64,000 nucleotides of DNA from Mycolicibacterium hodleri (GTDB lineage Bacteria; Actinomycetota; Actinomycetes; Mycobacteriales; Mycobacteriaceae). The stretch is taken from positions 248,001 through 312,000 of the forward strand of contig NZ_RCZG01000005.1 in assembly GCF_006439015.1 (NCBI RefSeq). Reading direction: 5' to 3'. The translations under genes were made by a program, and so were the position numbers. Below are positions 36,116 to 45,342 of this stretch, piece after piece (within the stretch, counting starts at the first letter, position 1; every line of letters starts with the position of its first letter). Under the pieces are notes generated by a model, which was not told where the DNA came from, searched no databases, and worked only from the letters and a program-made list of their open reading frames with translations.

Positions 36116-36762
36116 GCGTCACCCCCGACGAACTGACCGGTACCCAGCAGGCGGTGCTGTTGGTTCTGATGGCCGAAGCGCGGCCCGTTCGCAATCCCGA
36201 GCTGGCCGAGCTGGGGCCCAAGCTCGACAAGCCGAACCGGGACAGACTGATCGAAAAGGGCCTCCTCGAGGTGACGGCGACCAGGCCGGCAATGGTGCTG
36301 GAGCTGACCGACCGAGGATGGGCAACGTGCGCGGCGATCATCGGTGCCGACACCCCTGAGCGACCCTCGGGTCAGGGCAGGGCGCTCTACACCGTGCTAC
36401 GCGCACTTCGCCGCCACTTCGACCGAAATGGCCTCACACCCGCCGAGGTGTTCTACCAGCTCGACGACAACGCGCTGGCAGGTGAGCCCGACGTGCTGGG
36501 CGACCAGGTCGAGGAGAAGGTACGGGCCGCCTACGTGCGGCTCGCGGCCAGGGCAGGTGGTTGGGTAGACCTGGTGCGATTGAGAGACGAACTGTCCGAC
36601 GTGTCGCGACACGATCTGGATGGGGCACTGACCAGGATGTACCGCATCCCCGGCGTGAGCCTCGTTCCCGAGGAGAACCAGAAGACGTTGACCGCCAAAG
36701 ACCACGCCGCCGCCGTGTCGATCGGCGACCAGGCCAAGCATCTGATCGCAATCGAGGACTGA
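36112..36762 (+). CDS. Winged-helix protein of a two-ATPase module
   Basis: This is a 216-residue soluble protein starting at GTG 36112. Residues 5-80 form a winged-helix-like domain (LTGTQQAVLLVLMAEARPVR; LIEKGLLEVTATRPAMVLEL; TDRGWATCA). Residues 85-216 look like a second helix-rich, winged-helix-like part (WVDLVRLRDELSDVSRHDL; GALTRMYRIPGVSLVPEENQ) ending IGDQAKHLIAIED. I do not recognise a named family. It is coupled to the upstream relic by a GTGA overlap and to the ATPase by TGATG, so the products are made together. A role as DNA-recognition or adaptor subunit for the ATPase is inferred from layout only. Confidence 0.7.
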   Translation: MSVTPDELTGTQQAVLLVLMAEARPVRNPELAELGPKLDKPNRDRLIEKGLLEVTATRPAMVLELTDRGWATCAAIIGADTPERPSGQGRALYTVLRALRRHFDRNGLTPAEVFYQLDDNALAGEPDVLGDQVEEKVRAAYVRLAARAGGWVDLVRLRDELSDVSRHDLDGALTRMYRIPGVSLVPEENQKTLTAKDHAAAVSIGDQAKHLIAIED

Positions 36763-39700
36763 TGGATCCGCGCGAGAGAGAGGCCCTGAGTTCATTGCGG
36801 CTGTCGTGGGCGCCGACCGCCGACGATCTATGGCACTCCCAGGGGGCACTGCACGTGCCCGGCTTCAATGACAAGGCGCTCGACGACGTGATGTCGGCCT
36901 TCGCCGACGCCGGTCACGAGCGGCAGTCGAGTCCCCTGGGTGTCGTGGTGCAAGGGCCGGCAGGTTCCGGAAAGACGCATCTGCTGGGCCAGGTCCGCGA
37001 ACGAGTCCAGGCCGCCGACGGCTTCTTCTTCGTCGTCGAACTGCTCGACGCCACCAGCTTCTGGGAATCCGCGCGTAGCAGCATTCTGCGCAGCCTGAAT
37101 CGACCCGCCGCGGGACGGGAGACTCAGCTCAAGGAGCTGCTCTATCAGCTGTGCTCGGTGGCGCACGTCTCGCGAGTGGATCGCAAGGCGATCATCGGCG
37201 ACGACCCATTGACACCCGAGGTCCTCACCAAGTTCGTCAACGCTCTGCGCACGGCAGACCCCGGTACGGTCGGCCAGGCGCGCCACACCCTGCGTGCGCT
37301 CGTCCTCTCCGGCGCAATGGATTTCGACGTCCAGGATGTTGGGCAGGCGTATCTCAACTCGGCCGAGGACGTCGACGACTCCGGTCGCAGGGAATGGTCC
37401 ATCGGCGTCTCTACCCTGTCCCCCCAGGAACTAGTGCGCGAGATCTCCTGGCTCGTCGCGATGGCGGGTCCTGCAGTGCTGGCGATCGACCAGATCGACA
37501 CGCTCCTCGCGCAGTCCTCCACCTCGACGGCGGGCCGTGACGAGGGCAGCAGTGACAATCGCGATCTGGAGCATGTGGCGCATGGGTTGATGGCCATCCG
37601 CGAGAACACGCGTCGCACCGCCGCCGTCGTGGCCTGCCTGCCCGCGGCCTGGGAGTCGATCCGCCAGCGCGCCACGGCGACCGTGTCGGATCGGTTCCGC
37701 ATCACGGCCCCGTTGCAGGGCCTGCCGAGTGCCGACATCGGCCGGGCCATCCTCGAGCGGCGGTTCACCGCGAGTTACCGGGCGATCGACTTCGCGCCGC
37801 CGTACCCGAGTTGGCCCATTCTGCCCTCGGCGTTCGACGACGCTCCCGACTACACCCCGCGAATGTTGCTCAAACGCGCCGACACCCACGTCCGGAGCTG
37901 TCTGGACCGCGACGTCGTCGACGAACTCGCGCATCTGCATTCGTCGTCCAGTGACGGGGAGGCGGGATCGCGCCGCTCCGACGGCGTACCCACCGACAGC
38001 ACGGAACTCGACCGCCGGTTCGCTGACTACCGGCGGCGTGCCGTGGGCGCGGCCGCGCTCGATCCCGAAGGCGAGGACACCACGGTGCCCGGCCTGCTCT
38101 CGGCGGCGCTGGACGCCTGGATCACCGAACGCGGAGACGCAGAGCAGAATTTCCGGCTGGACCCGCCGCCTCCGGCCAGGCAGGCGCACCTGCACGGTCG
38201 GCTGCGCCAGAGCCTCGATGCTGGTGGCGACGACGAGCGGCACTGGGGATTCCGCGCCATCGCCAGCACGAATGCCGTTGCTGCGCAGAGCCGTATCAAG
38301 AACGCTTACTCCGCAGCGGGGTTCGGGACGAATCTCGACAAGCGCAAGCTCTTCCTGCTGCGCAATACATCGTGGCCGAGTGGCGCCAAGACCGCCGCTC
38401 TGGTCGCCGACTTCCACGCGGCGGGCGGTCATACGCTCGCACTGTCCGACGACGATCTACGGACCCTGTCGGCGTTGCGGGATCTGATCGCCGACAACGA
38501 TCCCGATCTGCCCGACTGGCTGCAGGCTCGTAAGCCCGCCCACGGGCTGACGTTCCTCCGGACGGCGCTCGGCGACGATGCCGGACCCGAGGCGGCCGAG
38601 ATACCGCAGCCAATAACGGTTTTCGAATCGGAGCCAGAGCAAGAACCATGGGCGAAACGGTTGAAGAAGGACGATCGCCACGAGCCCATCGGCACCGCGG
38701 TGCCCCTCGGCCTCGACGACACCACGGGTGATCCGTTGAGCGTCGAGCTGCTCGCCTTACGCAAGCACACGGCGATCTTCGCCGGTTCTGGATCTGGCAA
38801 GACCGTTCTCATTCGACGTCTCGTCGAGGAGTGCGCACTGCGTGGCGTCTCGTCGATCGTGTTGGACCCCAACAACGACCTGGCGCGTCTAGGTCTGCCA
38901 TGGCCGGAAGCTCCGAGCGGCTGGAAGGCCGCCGATACGTCCCGTGCCACCGACTACCTGAGCAATACCGAGGTCGTCGTCTGGACACCTGGACGTGGAG
39001 GCGGCAGGCCGCTGTCGTTCCAACCGCTACCGGACTTCGCCAGCGTGGTCGACGACCGAGACGAGTATCACGAGGCCGTCGAATCCGCTTTCGCCGCAAT
39101 GGAACCACATGCCCTCATCTCCGGCAGGACTCCGAAGGCGAATCAGTCGCGGGCGGTCCTCCGTGAGGCGTTGCAGTGGTACGGCAGGCAGCCATCGCCG
39201 ACCTTGCGCGGCTTTCTCGCCGCGCTAGCCGATCTGCCAGACGACGTCAGCGTGATCGCGAACGCCCGCGAACGCTCCGCCGAGCTGAGCCAGAACCTGC
39301 GTGCTGCCATGGTGAACGATCCGATGTTCGGTGGCGATGGCACGCCCGCCGATCCCGGGACGTTGCTCACACCGTCGCCGGGCTATCGGGCCCGGGTGTC
39401 GGTGATCAGCATGATCGGACTCCAAAACGACCAGCAGCGAGCGGGTTTCGTCAGCCAATTGCAGATGGCGCTGTTCGCCTGGGTCAAACGCCATCCCGCC
39501 GGTGAACGACCCCTTGGTGGTCTGCTGGTGATGGACGAGGCGCAGAACTTCGCCCCGTCCGGGCGCGGTACCGTCTCGCTACAGAGCACGTTGGCGTTGT
39601 CATCGCAAGCCCGCAAGTACGGTCTTGGCCTGGTGTTCGCCACCCAATCGCCCAGGGGTCTTCACAACAACATTCCCGGTAACGCCGCCACGCAGTTCTT

Positions 39701-39935
39701 CGGGCTGCTGAACTCACCGACCCAGATCGCCGTCGCCAAGGAATTCGCGCACGTCAAGGGTGGATACGTATCCGACATCAGCAGGCTTCGGGCGGGCAAT
39801 TTCTACGCCGCGCTGGAAGGCAGCGCATTTCACAAGATCACCACGCCGTGGTGCTTGTCCTACCATCCGCATAGCCCGCTGACCACTGAAGACGTGCTGG
39901 AGCTAGCCCGGCAGCCGCTGGCGCCCAAGGACTAA
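36762..39935 (+). CDS. Large ATP-binding protein with AAA-like and HerA/DUF87-like domains
   Basis: This is a 1057-residue protein with two separate P-loop modules. The first has Walker A GPAGSGKTH near residues 65-73 and Walker B-like AVLAIDQIDTLL near residue 240. The second, HerA/FtsK-like, has Walker A FAGSGSGKTVLIRR near 674, Walker B LLVMDEAQNFAPS near 920 and FATQSPRGLHNN with AATQFFGLLNSPTQ after it. The middle (residues 400-640) is a long helical region. Single-protein pairing of an AAA-like switch with a HerA-type DNA translocase suggests a DNA-sensing and pumping machine. The neighbouring winged-helix gene and nuclease-like relic point to a defence or DNA-processing module. The ATG overlaps the previous stop by one base. 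Confidence 0.85.
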   Translation: MDPREREALSSLRLSWAPTADDLWHSQGALHVPGFNDKALDDVMSAFADAGHERQSSPLGVVVQGPAGSGKTHLLGQVRERVQAADGFFFVVELLDATSFWESARSSILRSLNRPAAGRETQLKELLYQLCSVAHVSRVDRKAIIGDDPLTPEVLTKFVNALRTADPGTVGQARHTLRALVLSGAMDFDVQDVGQAYLNSAEDVDDSGRREWSIGVSTLSPQELVREISWLVAMAGPAVLAIDQIDTLLAQSSTSTAGRDEGSSDNRDLEHVAHGLMAIRENTRRTAAVVACLPAAWESIRQRATATVSDRFRITAPLQGLPSADIGRAILERRFTASYRAIDFAPPYPSWPILPSAFDDAPDYTPRMLLKRADTHVRSCLDRDVVDELAHLHSSSSDGEAGSRRSDGVPTDSTELDRRFADYRRRAVGAAALDPEGEDTTVPGLLSAALDAWITERGDAEQNFRLDPPPPARQAHLHGRLRQSLDAGGDDERHWGFRAIASTNAVAAQSRIKNAYSAAGFGTNLDKRKLFLLRNTSWPSGAKTAALVADFHAAGGHTLALSDDDLRTLSALRDLIADNDPDLPDWLQARKPAHGLTFLRTALGDDAGPEAAEIPQPITVFESEPEQEPWAKRLKKDDRHEPIGTAVPLGLDDTTGDPLSVELLALRKHTAIFAGSGSGKTVLIRRLVEECALRGVSSIVLDPNNDLARLGLPWPEAPSGWKAADTSRATDYLSNTEVVVWTPGRGGGRPLSFQPLPDFASVVDDRDEYHEAVESAFAAMEPHALISGRTPKANQSRAVLREALQWYGRQPSPTLRGFLAALADLPDDVSVIANARERSAELSQNLRAAMVNDPMFGGDGTPADPGTLLTPSPGYRARVSVISMIGLQNDQQRAGFVSQLQMALFAWVKRHPAGERPLGGLLVMDEAQNFAPSGRGTVSLQSTLALSSQARKYGLGLVFATQSPRGLHNNIPGNAATQFFGLLNSPTQIAVAKEFAHVKGGYVSDISRLRAGNFYAALEGSAFHKITTPWCLSYHPHSPLTTEDVLELARQPLAPKD

Positions 39936-40066
39936 CGCCCCGAGACCACCACCTCTGGCTTCGCTCGCGGTCCCCGTCGTCGAGCGGCCCGACGTCCTCG
40001 CCGCGGAGCCCCGCATTCATGCGCGCGGAGTCGAGTTGGCCCTCGCTACGGAACGATCACAGGTGG

Positions 40067-40426
40067 CTAGTAGTGCACCCGGAATCCGCCGATCAACCGA
40101 ATGACGTTACCGTCCGGATCGGTCAGGGTGGCCATGCGCACACCCTTGTTCGCGTCCTCGATCTCACCGGGGGCAAGCCCTCGCCGCGCAGCGTTCTCCA
40201 GGTGGGCCTCGAGGTCGTTGACGGCGAAGTTCAGCAGGCCGGTGCCGGCGCGTTCGTGATCGATGAACACCTGGACCCAGCCGCCGGGTACCACCTGCCA
40301 CTCGACCAATACCGGCATCGGGTTGTTGTCGGCGGGGCGTCCGAAGAGATTCTCGTACCACGCTTTCGCGACGTCGAGGTCGGACACCGGGACGACGGAT
40401 AGGACATGTTCAAAGGACACGATCAA
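40067..40426 (-). CDS. VOC (glyoxalase/bleomycin-resistance) superfamily protein
   Basis: This is a 119-residue protein of the vicinal-oxygen-chelate fold. FEHVLSVVPVSDLDVAKAWY is the first beta-alpha-beta unit with a typical VSD..KAWYENLFG motif. GTGLLNFAVNDLEAHLENAA and MATLTDPDGNVIRLIGGF give the second, the last containing the DPDGN turn. Such small proteins act as metal-dependent lyases, isomerases or binding proteins; the substrate is unknown. It stands alone between the ATPase module and the polyol transport operon, on the same strand as the latter but beyond a strong terminator. Confidence 0.82.
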   Translation of the reverse strand: MIVSFEHVLSVVPVSDLDVAKAWYENLFGRPADNNPMPVLVEWQVVPGGWVQVFIDHERAGTGLLNFAVNDLEAHLENAARRGLAPGEIEDANKGVRMATLTDPDGNVIRLIGGFRVHY

Positions 40427-40493
40427 GACTCCTCTCGTTGTGAGTACCGACTCCCGAATGCGTCGGAACTCATCGCGATGTCTTCACCAATGG

Positions 40494-40534
40494 GAAACGG
40501 GACCGGCCACCGGGGGTGTGGCCGATCCCGTTTC
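40494..40534 (-). terminator. Terminator at the end of the polyol operon
   Basis: A hairpin with 9-base outer arms (GAAACGGGA/TCCCGTTTC) and 6-base inner arms (GGCCAC/GTGGCC), separated by a 2-base internal bulge, lies 12 bases downstream of the last substrate-binding protein gene on the minus strand. The outer arm ends in TTTC on the plus strand. Confidence 0.75.
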
Positions 40535-40546
40535 ATTCAGGTGGAG

Positions 40547-41596
40547 CTAGGACTGCTTCTGTCCGGGGATGCCCTCGTAGGCGATGTCACCGGACTTCAG
40601 GTTCTGCGCCGTCAGTTCCCCCAGTCCGTCGAGGAACTTCTGGCGTTCGGTGACGACGTGCTGGATGGCGACGTCCACGTTGTCCTTCGTGATGGCGGGC
40701 ATCACGTAGATCGGATCCTTGTTGACGTCTTCCTTCTTGACCAGTGCGTTGGCGACGGCCAGGCCGGCGGACAGTTCAACGGTGCCGTTCTGCAGTGAGG
40801 TGCCGATGAATTCGCCGCTCTTGACGGCGTTCAGTCCGTCCTCGATGCCGTCGATGCCGACGATCGGCACGTCAGTGCGGTTGGCTTCCTTCAGCGCTTG
40901 CAGGGCACCGAGACCCATGTCGTCGTTCTGCGCGACGACGCCGTTGATCTGCGGTCCGAAGCTGGAGATCCAGTTCTTCATTTTGTTGACCGCTTCGTCG
41001 CGCTTCCAGTTGGCGGTGTCCTTGGCGAGCACCTTGATGTCGGGGTACTTGGCCAGAACCTGATCGATGCCCTTCCCGCGGTTGATCTCGCCGGAGCCGC
41101 CCAGCGGGCCCTGCAGGATGACGATGTTGCCCTTGCCGTCGAGGCGGTCGGCCATCATCTGCATCTCCTGCGCGCCCGCAGCCACGTCGTCGGGCTGCAC
41201 GTTGCCCGCGAGATCGGGGCTCTCCAGCGCGGCGTTGACGGCCAACAGCGGGATGCCCTTCGCCTTCGCCGACGCGACCTGCGGTGCAAGCGAATCCGCT
41301 TGCACCGGAACGACGATGATCGCGGCGACGCCCTGATTGATCAGGGAGTCGACCTGGCTGGCTTGAGTGGACACGTCGTTGTTGGCCGAGTTCCACACCA
41401 ACTCGATGTTGTTGGCCTTGGCATAGGTTTCCATGCCCTCCTTGCCTGCGGTGATGAACGAGCTCATGTCGTACACCGTGACGCCGATACGGGTGGTGTC
41501 ACTGTTGGCAGCGGTATCGCCCGCGCCGCAGGCGGTCATGCCCAATCCCAGCAGGCCCGCCGATGCGATGGCGCCCAGCTTCGTCGTCAATCTCAT
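40547..41596 (-). CDS. Sugar/polyol ABC transporter substrate-binding lipoprotein (copy 1)
   Basis: This is a 349-residue periplasmic-binding-protein-like lipoprotein (Peripla_BP_4, ribose/galactose-binding type). Signal residues 1-22 end in MTAC with the lipidated Cys23. The mature part begins with [20 protein letters not shown] and contains [18 protein letters not shown], the hinge and ligand pocket region, and [19 protein letters not shown]. It delivers a sugar or polyol to the RbsC-like permease encoded upstream. It aligns end to end without gaps with the adjacent copy 41647-42696 and differs at scattered positions, so it is a tandem duplicate. From memory, M. smegmatis homologues were crystallised with xylitol and D-threitol; not verified. 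Confidence 0.9.
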   Translation of the reverse strand: MRLTTKLGAIASAGLLGLGMTACGAGDTAANSDTTRIGVTVYDMSSFITAGKEGMETYAKANNIELVWNSANNDVSTQASQVDSLINQGVAAIIVVPVQADSLAPQVASAKAKGIPLLAVNAALESPDLAGNVQPDDVAAGAQEMQMMADRLDGKGNIVILQGPLGGSGEINRGKGIDQVLAKYPDIKVLAKDTANWKRDEAVNKMKNWISSFGPQINGVVAQNDDMGLGALQALKEANRTDVPIVGIDGIEDGLNAVKSGEFIGTSLQNGTVELSAGLAVANALVKKEDVNKDPIYVMPAITKDNVDVAIQHVVTERQKFLDGLGELTAQNLKSGDIAYEGIPGQKQS

Positions 41597-41646
41597 CTAG
41601 GTGGCTCTTTCCTCAGGTGTCGTTGGATGCGTTGTTGGATGGGTGA

Positions 41647-42696
41647 TTACGGTTGCTTCTGCCCCGGGATGCCCTCGTAGGCGATGTCGCCGGTCTTGAG
41701 GTTCTGAGCGGTCAGCTCGCTGAGGCCGGCCAAAAACTTCGTGCGCTCGGTCACGACGTGCTGGATCGCGACGTCGACGTTGTCCTTCGTGATGGCGGGC
41801 ATGATGTAGACGGGAGCTGTGTTCACCTGCTCCTTCTTGGCCAGCGCGTTGGCGACGGCGAGCCCTGCGGACAGTTCGACGGTGCCGTTCTGCAGTGACG
41901 TGCCGATGAACTCACCGCTCTTGACGGCGTTCAGTCCATCCTCGATGCCGTCGATGCCGACGATCGGCACGTCGGTACGGCCGGATTCCTTCAGCGCCTG
42001 GAGGGCGCCCAGGCCCATGTCGTCGTTCTCGGCGACCACGGCGTTGATCTGCGGTCCGAAGCCCGAGATCCAGTTCTTCACCTTGTTGACCGCTTCGTCG
42101 CGCTTCCAGTTCGCGGTGTCCTTGGCGAGCACCTTGATGTCGGGGTACTTGGCCAGCACCTGCTCGATGCCCTTGGTGCGGTCGAGCTCACCGGACTGCC
42201 CCAGCGGGCCCTGCAGGATGACGATGTTGCCCTTGCCGCCGATGCGGTCGGCCATCATCTGCATTTCCTGCATACCCGCGGCGACGTCGTCGGGTTGAAC
42301 GTTGCCCGCGATGTCCTTGCTGTTCAACGCCGCGTTCACCGGAACCAGCGGGATGCCCTTCGACTTGGCCGACGCCACCTGCGGCCCAAGCGAATCCGCC
42401 TGCACGGGAACGACGATGATGGCATCGACGCCCTGGTTGATCAGCGAGTCGACCTGGTTTGCCTGGGTGGAGACGTCGAGGTTGGCCGAATTCCAGACCA
42501 GCTCGATGTTGTTGTCCTTGGCGTACTGGTCCATCCCCTCCTTGCCCGCAGTGATGAACGAGCTCATGTCGTAGACCGAGACGCCGATGCGGGTCTTGTC
42601 ACTCTTGGCTTCGGTGTCGCCTGCCCCGCATGCGGTCAGGCCAACACTTAGCAGCCCCGCCGAGGCGATGGCGACGAACTTCGTTGTCAGTCTCAT
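41647..42696 (-). CDS. Sugar/polyol ABC transporter substrate-binding lipoprotein (copy 2)
   Basis: This is a 349-residue lipoprotein with the same layout as the following gene: lipobox LTAC (Cys22-23 region), then [20 protein letters not shown], and [18 protein letters not shown]. The ATG at 42696 begins [14 protein letters not shown]; a longer open frame upstream has no signal-peptide logic. Differences from copy 1 include residues in the ligand-facing stretches ([11 protein letters not shown] versus [11 protein letters not shown]), which could change ligand choice. It lies 70 bases after the permease gene and 50 bases before copy 1, so both are in the same operon. Two binding proteins feeding one permease could widen the substrate range. 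Confidence 0.9.
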   Translation of the reverse strand: MRLTTKFVAIASAGLLSVGLTACGAGDTEAKSDKTRIGVSVYDMSSFITAGKEGMDQYAKDNNIELVWNSANLDVSTQANQVDSLINQGVDAIIVVPVQADSLGPQVASAKSKGIPLVPVNAALNSKDIAGNVQPDDVAAGMQEMQMMADRIGGKGNIVILQGPLGQSGELDRTKGIEQVLAKYPDIKVLAKDTANWKRDEAVNKVKNWISGFGPQINAVVAENDDMGLGALQALKESGRTDVPIVGIDGIEDGLNAVKSGEFIGTSLQNGTVELSAGLAVANALAKKEQVNTAPVYIMPAITKDNVDVAIQHVVTERTKFLAGLSELTAQNLKTGDIAYEGIPGQKQP

Positions 42697-42766
42697 CTGA
42701 AGTCTCACTTCCATTGGTTCACTCATTGGATGAAAAGGGTTTTCTAGCAATCACATGTGGACGAGC

Positions 42767-43804
42767 TCACGTTCGTCTTCGGGTCGACCAGACGTCGACC
42801 GCCACCGCTGCGACGATCAGAACGCCCTTGATGACGTCCTGCCAGTAGGCGGGCACCACGAGGATGTCGAGGCCGTTGTTCAGCGTCTGAATGATGAAGA
42901 GGCCCAGCACGGTTCCCCAGATGGTGCCGCGCCCACCCATCAGACTGGCTCCGCCGATGACCACCGCGGCGATGGCGTCGAGCTCGTAACCTTGACCCAG
43001 GTTCGGCGGCCCCGAGATGACGCGCGACGCCAGCATCACACCGGAGATGCCCGCGAGAAGGCCGGACAGTGCGTAGACGCCGAACAACACGTTCTTGGCG
43101 TTGATGCCTGCGATCTCGGCGGCGTTGCGGTTGCCGCCTACGGCGTATACGCGCATGCCGTAGGTGGTGCGCTTCATGACGATTGCGAGCACGATGATCC
43201 CGATGATCATGACGAGCACGGGGATCGTCAGACCGAAGATCTTGGTGTTGGCGATGGAGCCGAACTCTGCGGGCAGACCGTTGATCGGGGCACCCCCACC
43301 GATCACGTAGGCAAGGCCCGAACCCGCCGTCAACGTGCCCAAGGTCGCGATGAAGGGTGGAACGTTTATTCGTGACACCAGAATTCCGTTGATGGAACCG
43401 ACCACCAGTCCGACGAGCATGGCGACGCCGACGGTCATCCAGACTTGGCCGGGGTTGGCCTTCGCCGTCGCCGCACCCGCCATCGCTGACACCGCGATCA
43501 CCGAGCCAACCGACAGGTCGATGCCACCGGTGAGTACCACCAGGGTCTGTCCCAGTGCGATGAGTGCGAACGGTGCGGCCGCGACCAGGATGGTCAGCAG
43601 GTTGTCGACGGTGCCGAATCGTGCACTGCGGTAACTGAAGTACGCGATCACCATCAGCATGATGATGACCATCGAGTAGCGCAGCGCAATGCCGCCGATC
43701 CACTCTCGGGAGAACATCCGGACGGGTTCCCCCGTAATCGGTGAGGTGACGACCGGGGGGCCGGATGACTCCGGGGTCTTCTCGGTGTCGACTGGGGTGG
43801 TCAC
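42767..43804 (-). CDS. Ribose-type ABC transporter permease (RbsC-like)
   Basis: This is a 345-residue inner-membrane permease with about ten hydrophobic segments. It shows the BPD_transp_2 signature: LGQTLVVLTGGIDLSVGSVI, the EAA-like loop GNRNAAEIAGINAKNV and the C-terminal VVIGGASLMGGRGTIWGTVL. It imports the polyol or sugar captured by the two lipoproteins, powered by the double ATPase encoded just upstream. The GTG start overlaps the stop of that ATPase gene by four bases (GTGA). The N-terminal 35 residues are a soluble Pro/Thr-rich extension. Confidence 0.93.
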   Translation of the reverse strand: MTTPVDTEKTPESSGPPVVTSPITGEPVRMFSREWIGGIALRYSMVIIMLMVIAYFSYRSARFGTVDNLLTILVAAAPFALIALGQTLVVLTGGIDLSVGSVIAVSAMAGAATAKANPGQVWMTVGVAMLVGLVVGSINGILVSRINVPPFIATLGTLTAGSGLAYVIGGGAPINGLPAEFGSIANTKIFGLTIPVLVMIIGIIVLAIVMKRTTYGMRVYAVGGNRNAAEIAGINAKNVLFGVYALSGLLAGISGVMLASRVISGPPNLGQGYELDAIAAVVIGGASLMGGRGTIWGTVLGLFIIQTLNNGLDILVVPAYWQDVIKGVLIVAAVAVDVWSTRRRT

Positions 43805-45342
43805 GATGCTGCCTCCGGATCTGTTTTCGGGATGTGTTTGGGTCCATCGAGGGCGGTTGCCATCCGGAACACGGACTCCTGGACGGCGGGATGGTCCAGG
43901 TCGTCGCGGTTGAGTTCGCCGACGAACGCGCCCTCGCGCATGACGAAGGCTCGGTGCGACAGCCCGATGATCTCGAGCATGTCGGACGACGCCATGACCA
44001 CCGCCATGCCCGCTTCGGCGAATTCGGTGATGATGCGATAGATCTCGCTGCGGGCACCGACGTCGACCCCGCGAGTGGGCTCGTCGAGCAGCAGGACGTT
44101 GACCTCACCGGTCAGCCAGCGGGCCAGCACGACCTTCTGCTGGTTTCCGCCCGACAGCGTGCCCACCAGTTGTCCCATTCCGCTGCTGCGCAACCGCACC
44201 GACTCCATCACGTCGGAGACGGCCTTCACGCGGGCCTTGCCGCGCAGCCATCCGGCGACGCTGAACGACGACAACCGCGGGAGCGATCCGTTGTCGAGCA
44301 CACTCATCGAAAGAACCACACCGGAGATCTTCCGATCCTCGGGCACCATGGCCATGCCCTCGGTGATGGCTGCCGCCGGGGAGTTGCGCTTGACGCGCTT
44401 GCCCCGCACCACGATCTCGCCGGAACTGGTGTGCCTGGCTCCAAAGATGGCTTCCAGCAACTCGGTTCGTCCTGCGCCTACCAGGCCTGCGAGACCGAGG
44501 ATCTCACCGGAGCTGACCGAGAACGACACCGGTTCGGAGGCACCGTCGACCTGCAGGTCCCTGACCTCGAGCACGGGGTCCGCCTTGGGTGCGACGCGGT
44601 CGGGGAACAGGGCGTTGAGTTCGCGGCCGATCATCGCCGTGACGATGTCGTCGTCGGTGACGTCGGTGAGCGGCTCGTCGAGGATGAGCCCGCCGTCGCG
44701 CAACACCACGACCCGGTCGGCGATGGCGCGGATCTCGGCCATCTTGTGCGTGGTGTAGACCATGGCGACGCCGTGGTCGCGCAACCGCCGCACGATGCCG
44801 TAGAGACCTTCGACCTCGCGCTCGGAGATGGCGGAGGTCGGCTCGTCGAGCATCACGACCTGGGCGCCGGTGCGGGCGGCCTTGACGATCTCCACGATCT
44901 GCCGCAGACCGACGGGTAGGCTACCCATCCGCGCGGTCGGTGAGATGTCCACGCCGAAGACCGCAAGGGCTTCCTTCGCCTCACCGATCATCGCCTTGCG
45001 GTTGAGGAACGGCCCCGTCTTGATCTCCCGTCCCACGAAGAGGTTTTCGTAGACCGTCATGTCCTCGATGGACGCCAGCTCCTGCGGCACGATCGCCACG
45101 CCGTGCCGGACGGCGTCACGTGGGTTGCCCGGTGTCAGGGCGGTCCCCGATACCGTGACGGTGCCTGCGTCGGCGCTGTACTGGCCGCTGACGATCTTCA
45201 TCAACGTCGACTTGCCAGCGCCGTTCTCACCGGCCAACGCGGTGACCGAGCCGGGTTCGAGGTCGAGGGTGATGCCCTTGAGCACCGGGACCCCGCCGAA
45301 ACTCTTGGTGATGTCGGCACATTCGAGGATCGCCGAGCTCAT
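43801..45342 (-). CDS. Sugar ABC transporter ATP-binding protein (RbsA-like, double ATPase)
   Basis: This 513-residue protein has two ABC modules. Module 1: Walker A GENGAGKST near residue 40, a degenerate signature (GSLPVGLRQIVEI) and Walker B VVMLDEPTSA. Module 2: degenerate Walker A GLVGAGRTELL, full signature LSGGNQQKVVLARWL and Walker B VLLLDEPTRG. This asymmetry is usual in RbsA/XylG-type proteins. It energises the RbsC-like permease. The stop overlaps the permease start, and its own start overlaps the stop of the upstream zinc dehydrogenase gene by four bases, so the transporter is co-translated with the catabolic enzymes. Confidence 0.93.
   Translation of the reverse strand: MSSAILECADITKSFGGVPVLKGITLDLEPGSVTALAGENGAGKSTLMKIVSGQYSADAGTVTVSGTALTPGNPRDAVRHGVAIVPQELASIEDMTVYENLFVGREIKTGPFLNRKAMIGEAKEALAVFGVDISPTARMGSLPVGLRQIVEIVKAARTGAQVVMLDEPTSAISEREVEGLYGIVRRLRDHGVAMVYTTHKMAEIRAIADRVVVLRDGGLILDEPLTDVTDDDIVTAMIGRELNALFPDRVAPKADPVLEVRDLQVDGASEPVSFSVSSGEILGLAGLVGAGRTELLEAIFGARHTSSGEIVVRGKRVKRNSPAAAITEGMAMVPEDRKISGVVLSMSVLDNGSLPRLSSFSVAGWLRGKARVKAVSDVMESVRLRSSGMGQLVGTLSGGNQQKVVLARWLTGEVNVLLLDEPTRGVDVGARSEIYRIITEFAEAGMAVVMASSDMLEIIGLSHRAFVMREGAFVGELNRDDLDHPAVQESVFRMATALDGPKHIPKTDPEAAS

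Noticed and set aside
36112..39935. BREX, DISARM, Wadjet or Dnd system
   Set aside because: No methyltransferase, PglZ, SMC-like MksB or cysteine-desulphurase-type gene is nearby, and the ATPase layout (AAA plus HerA in one chain) does not match those I know.
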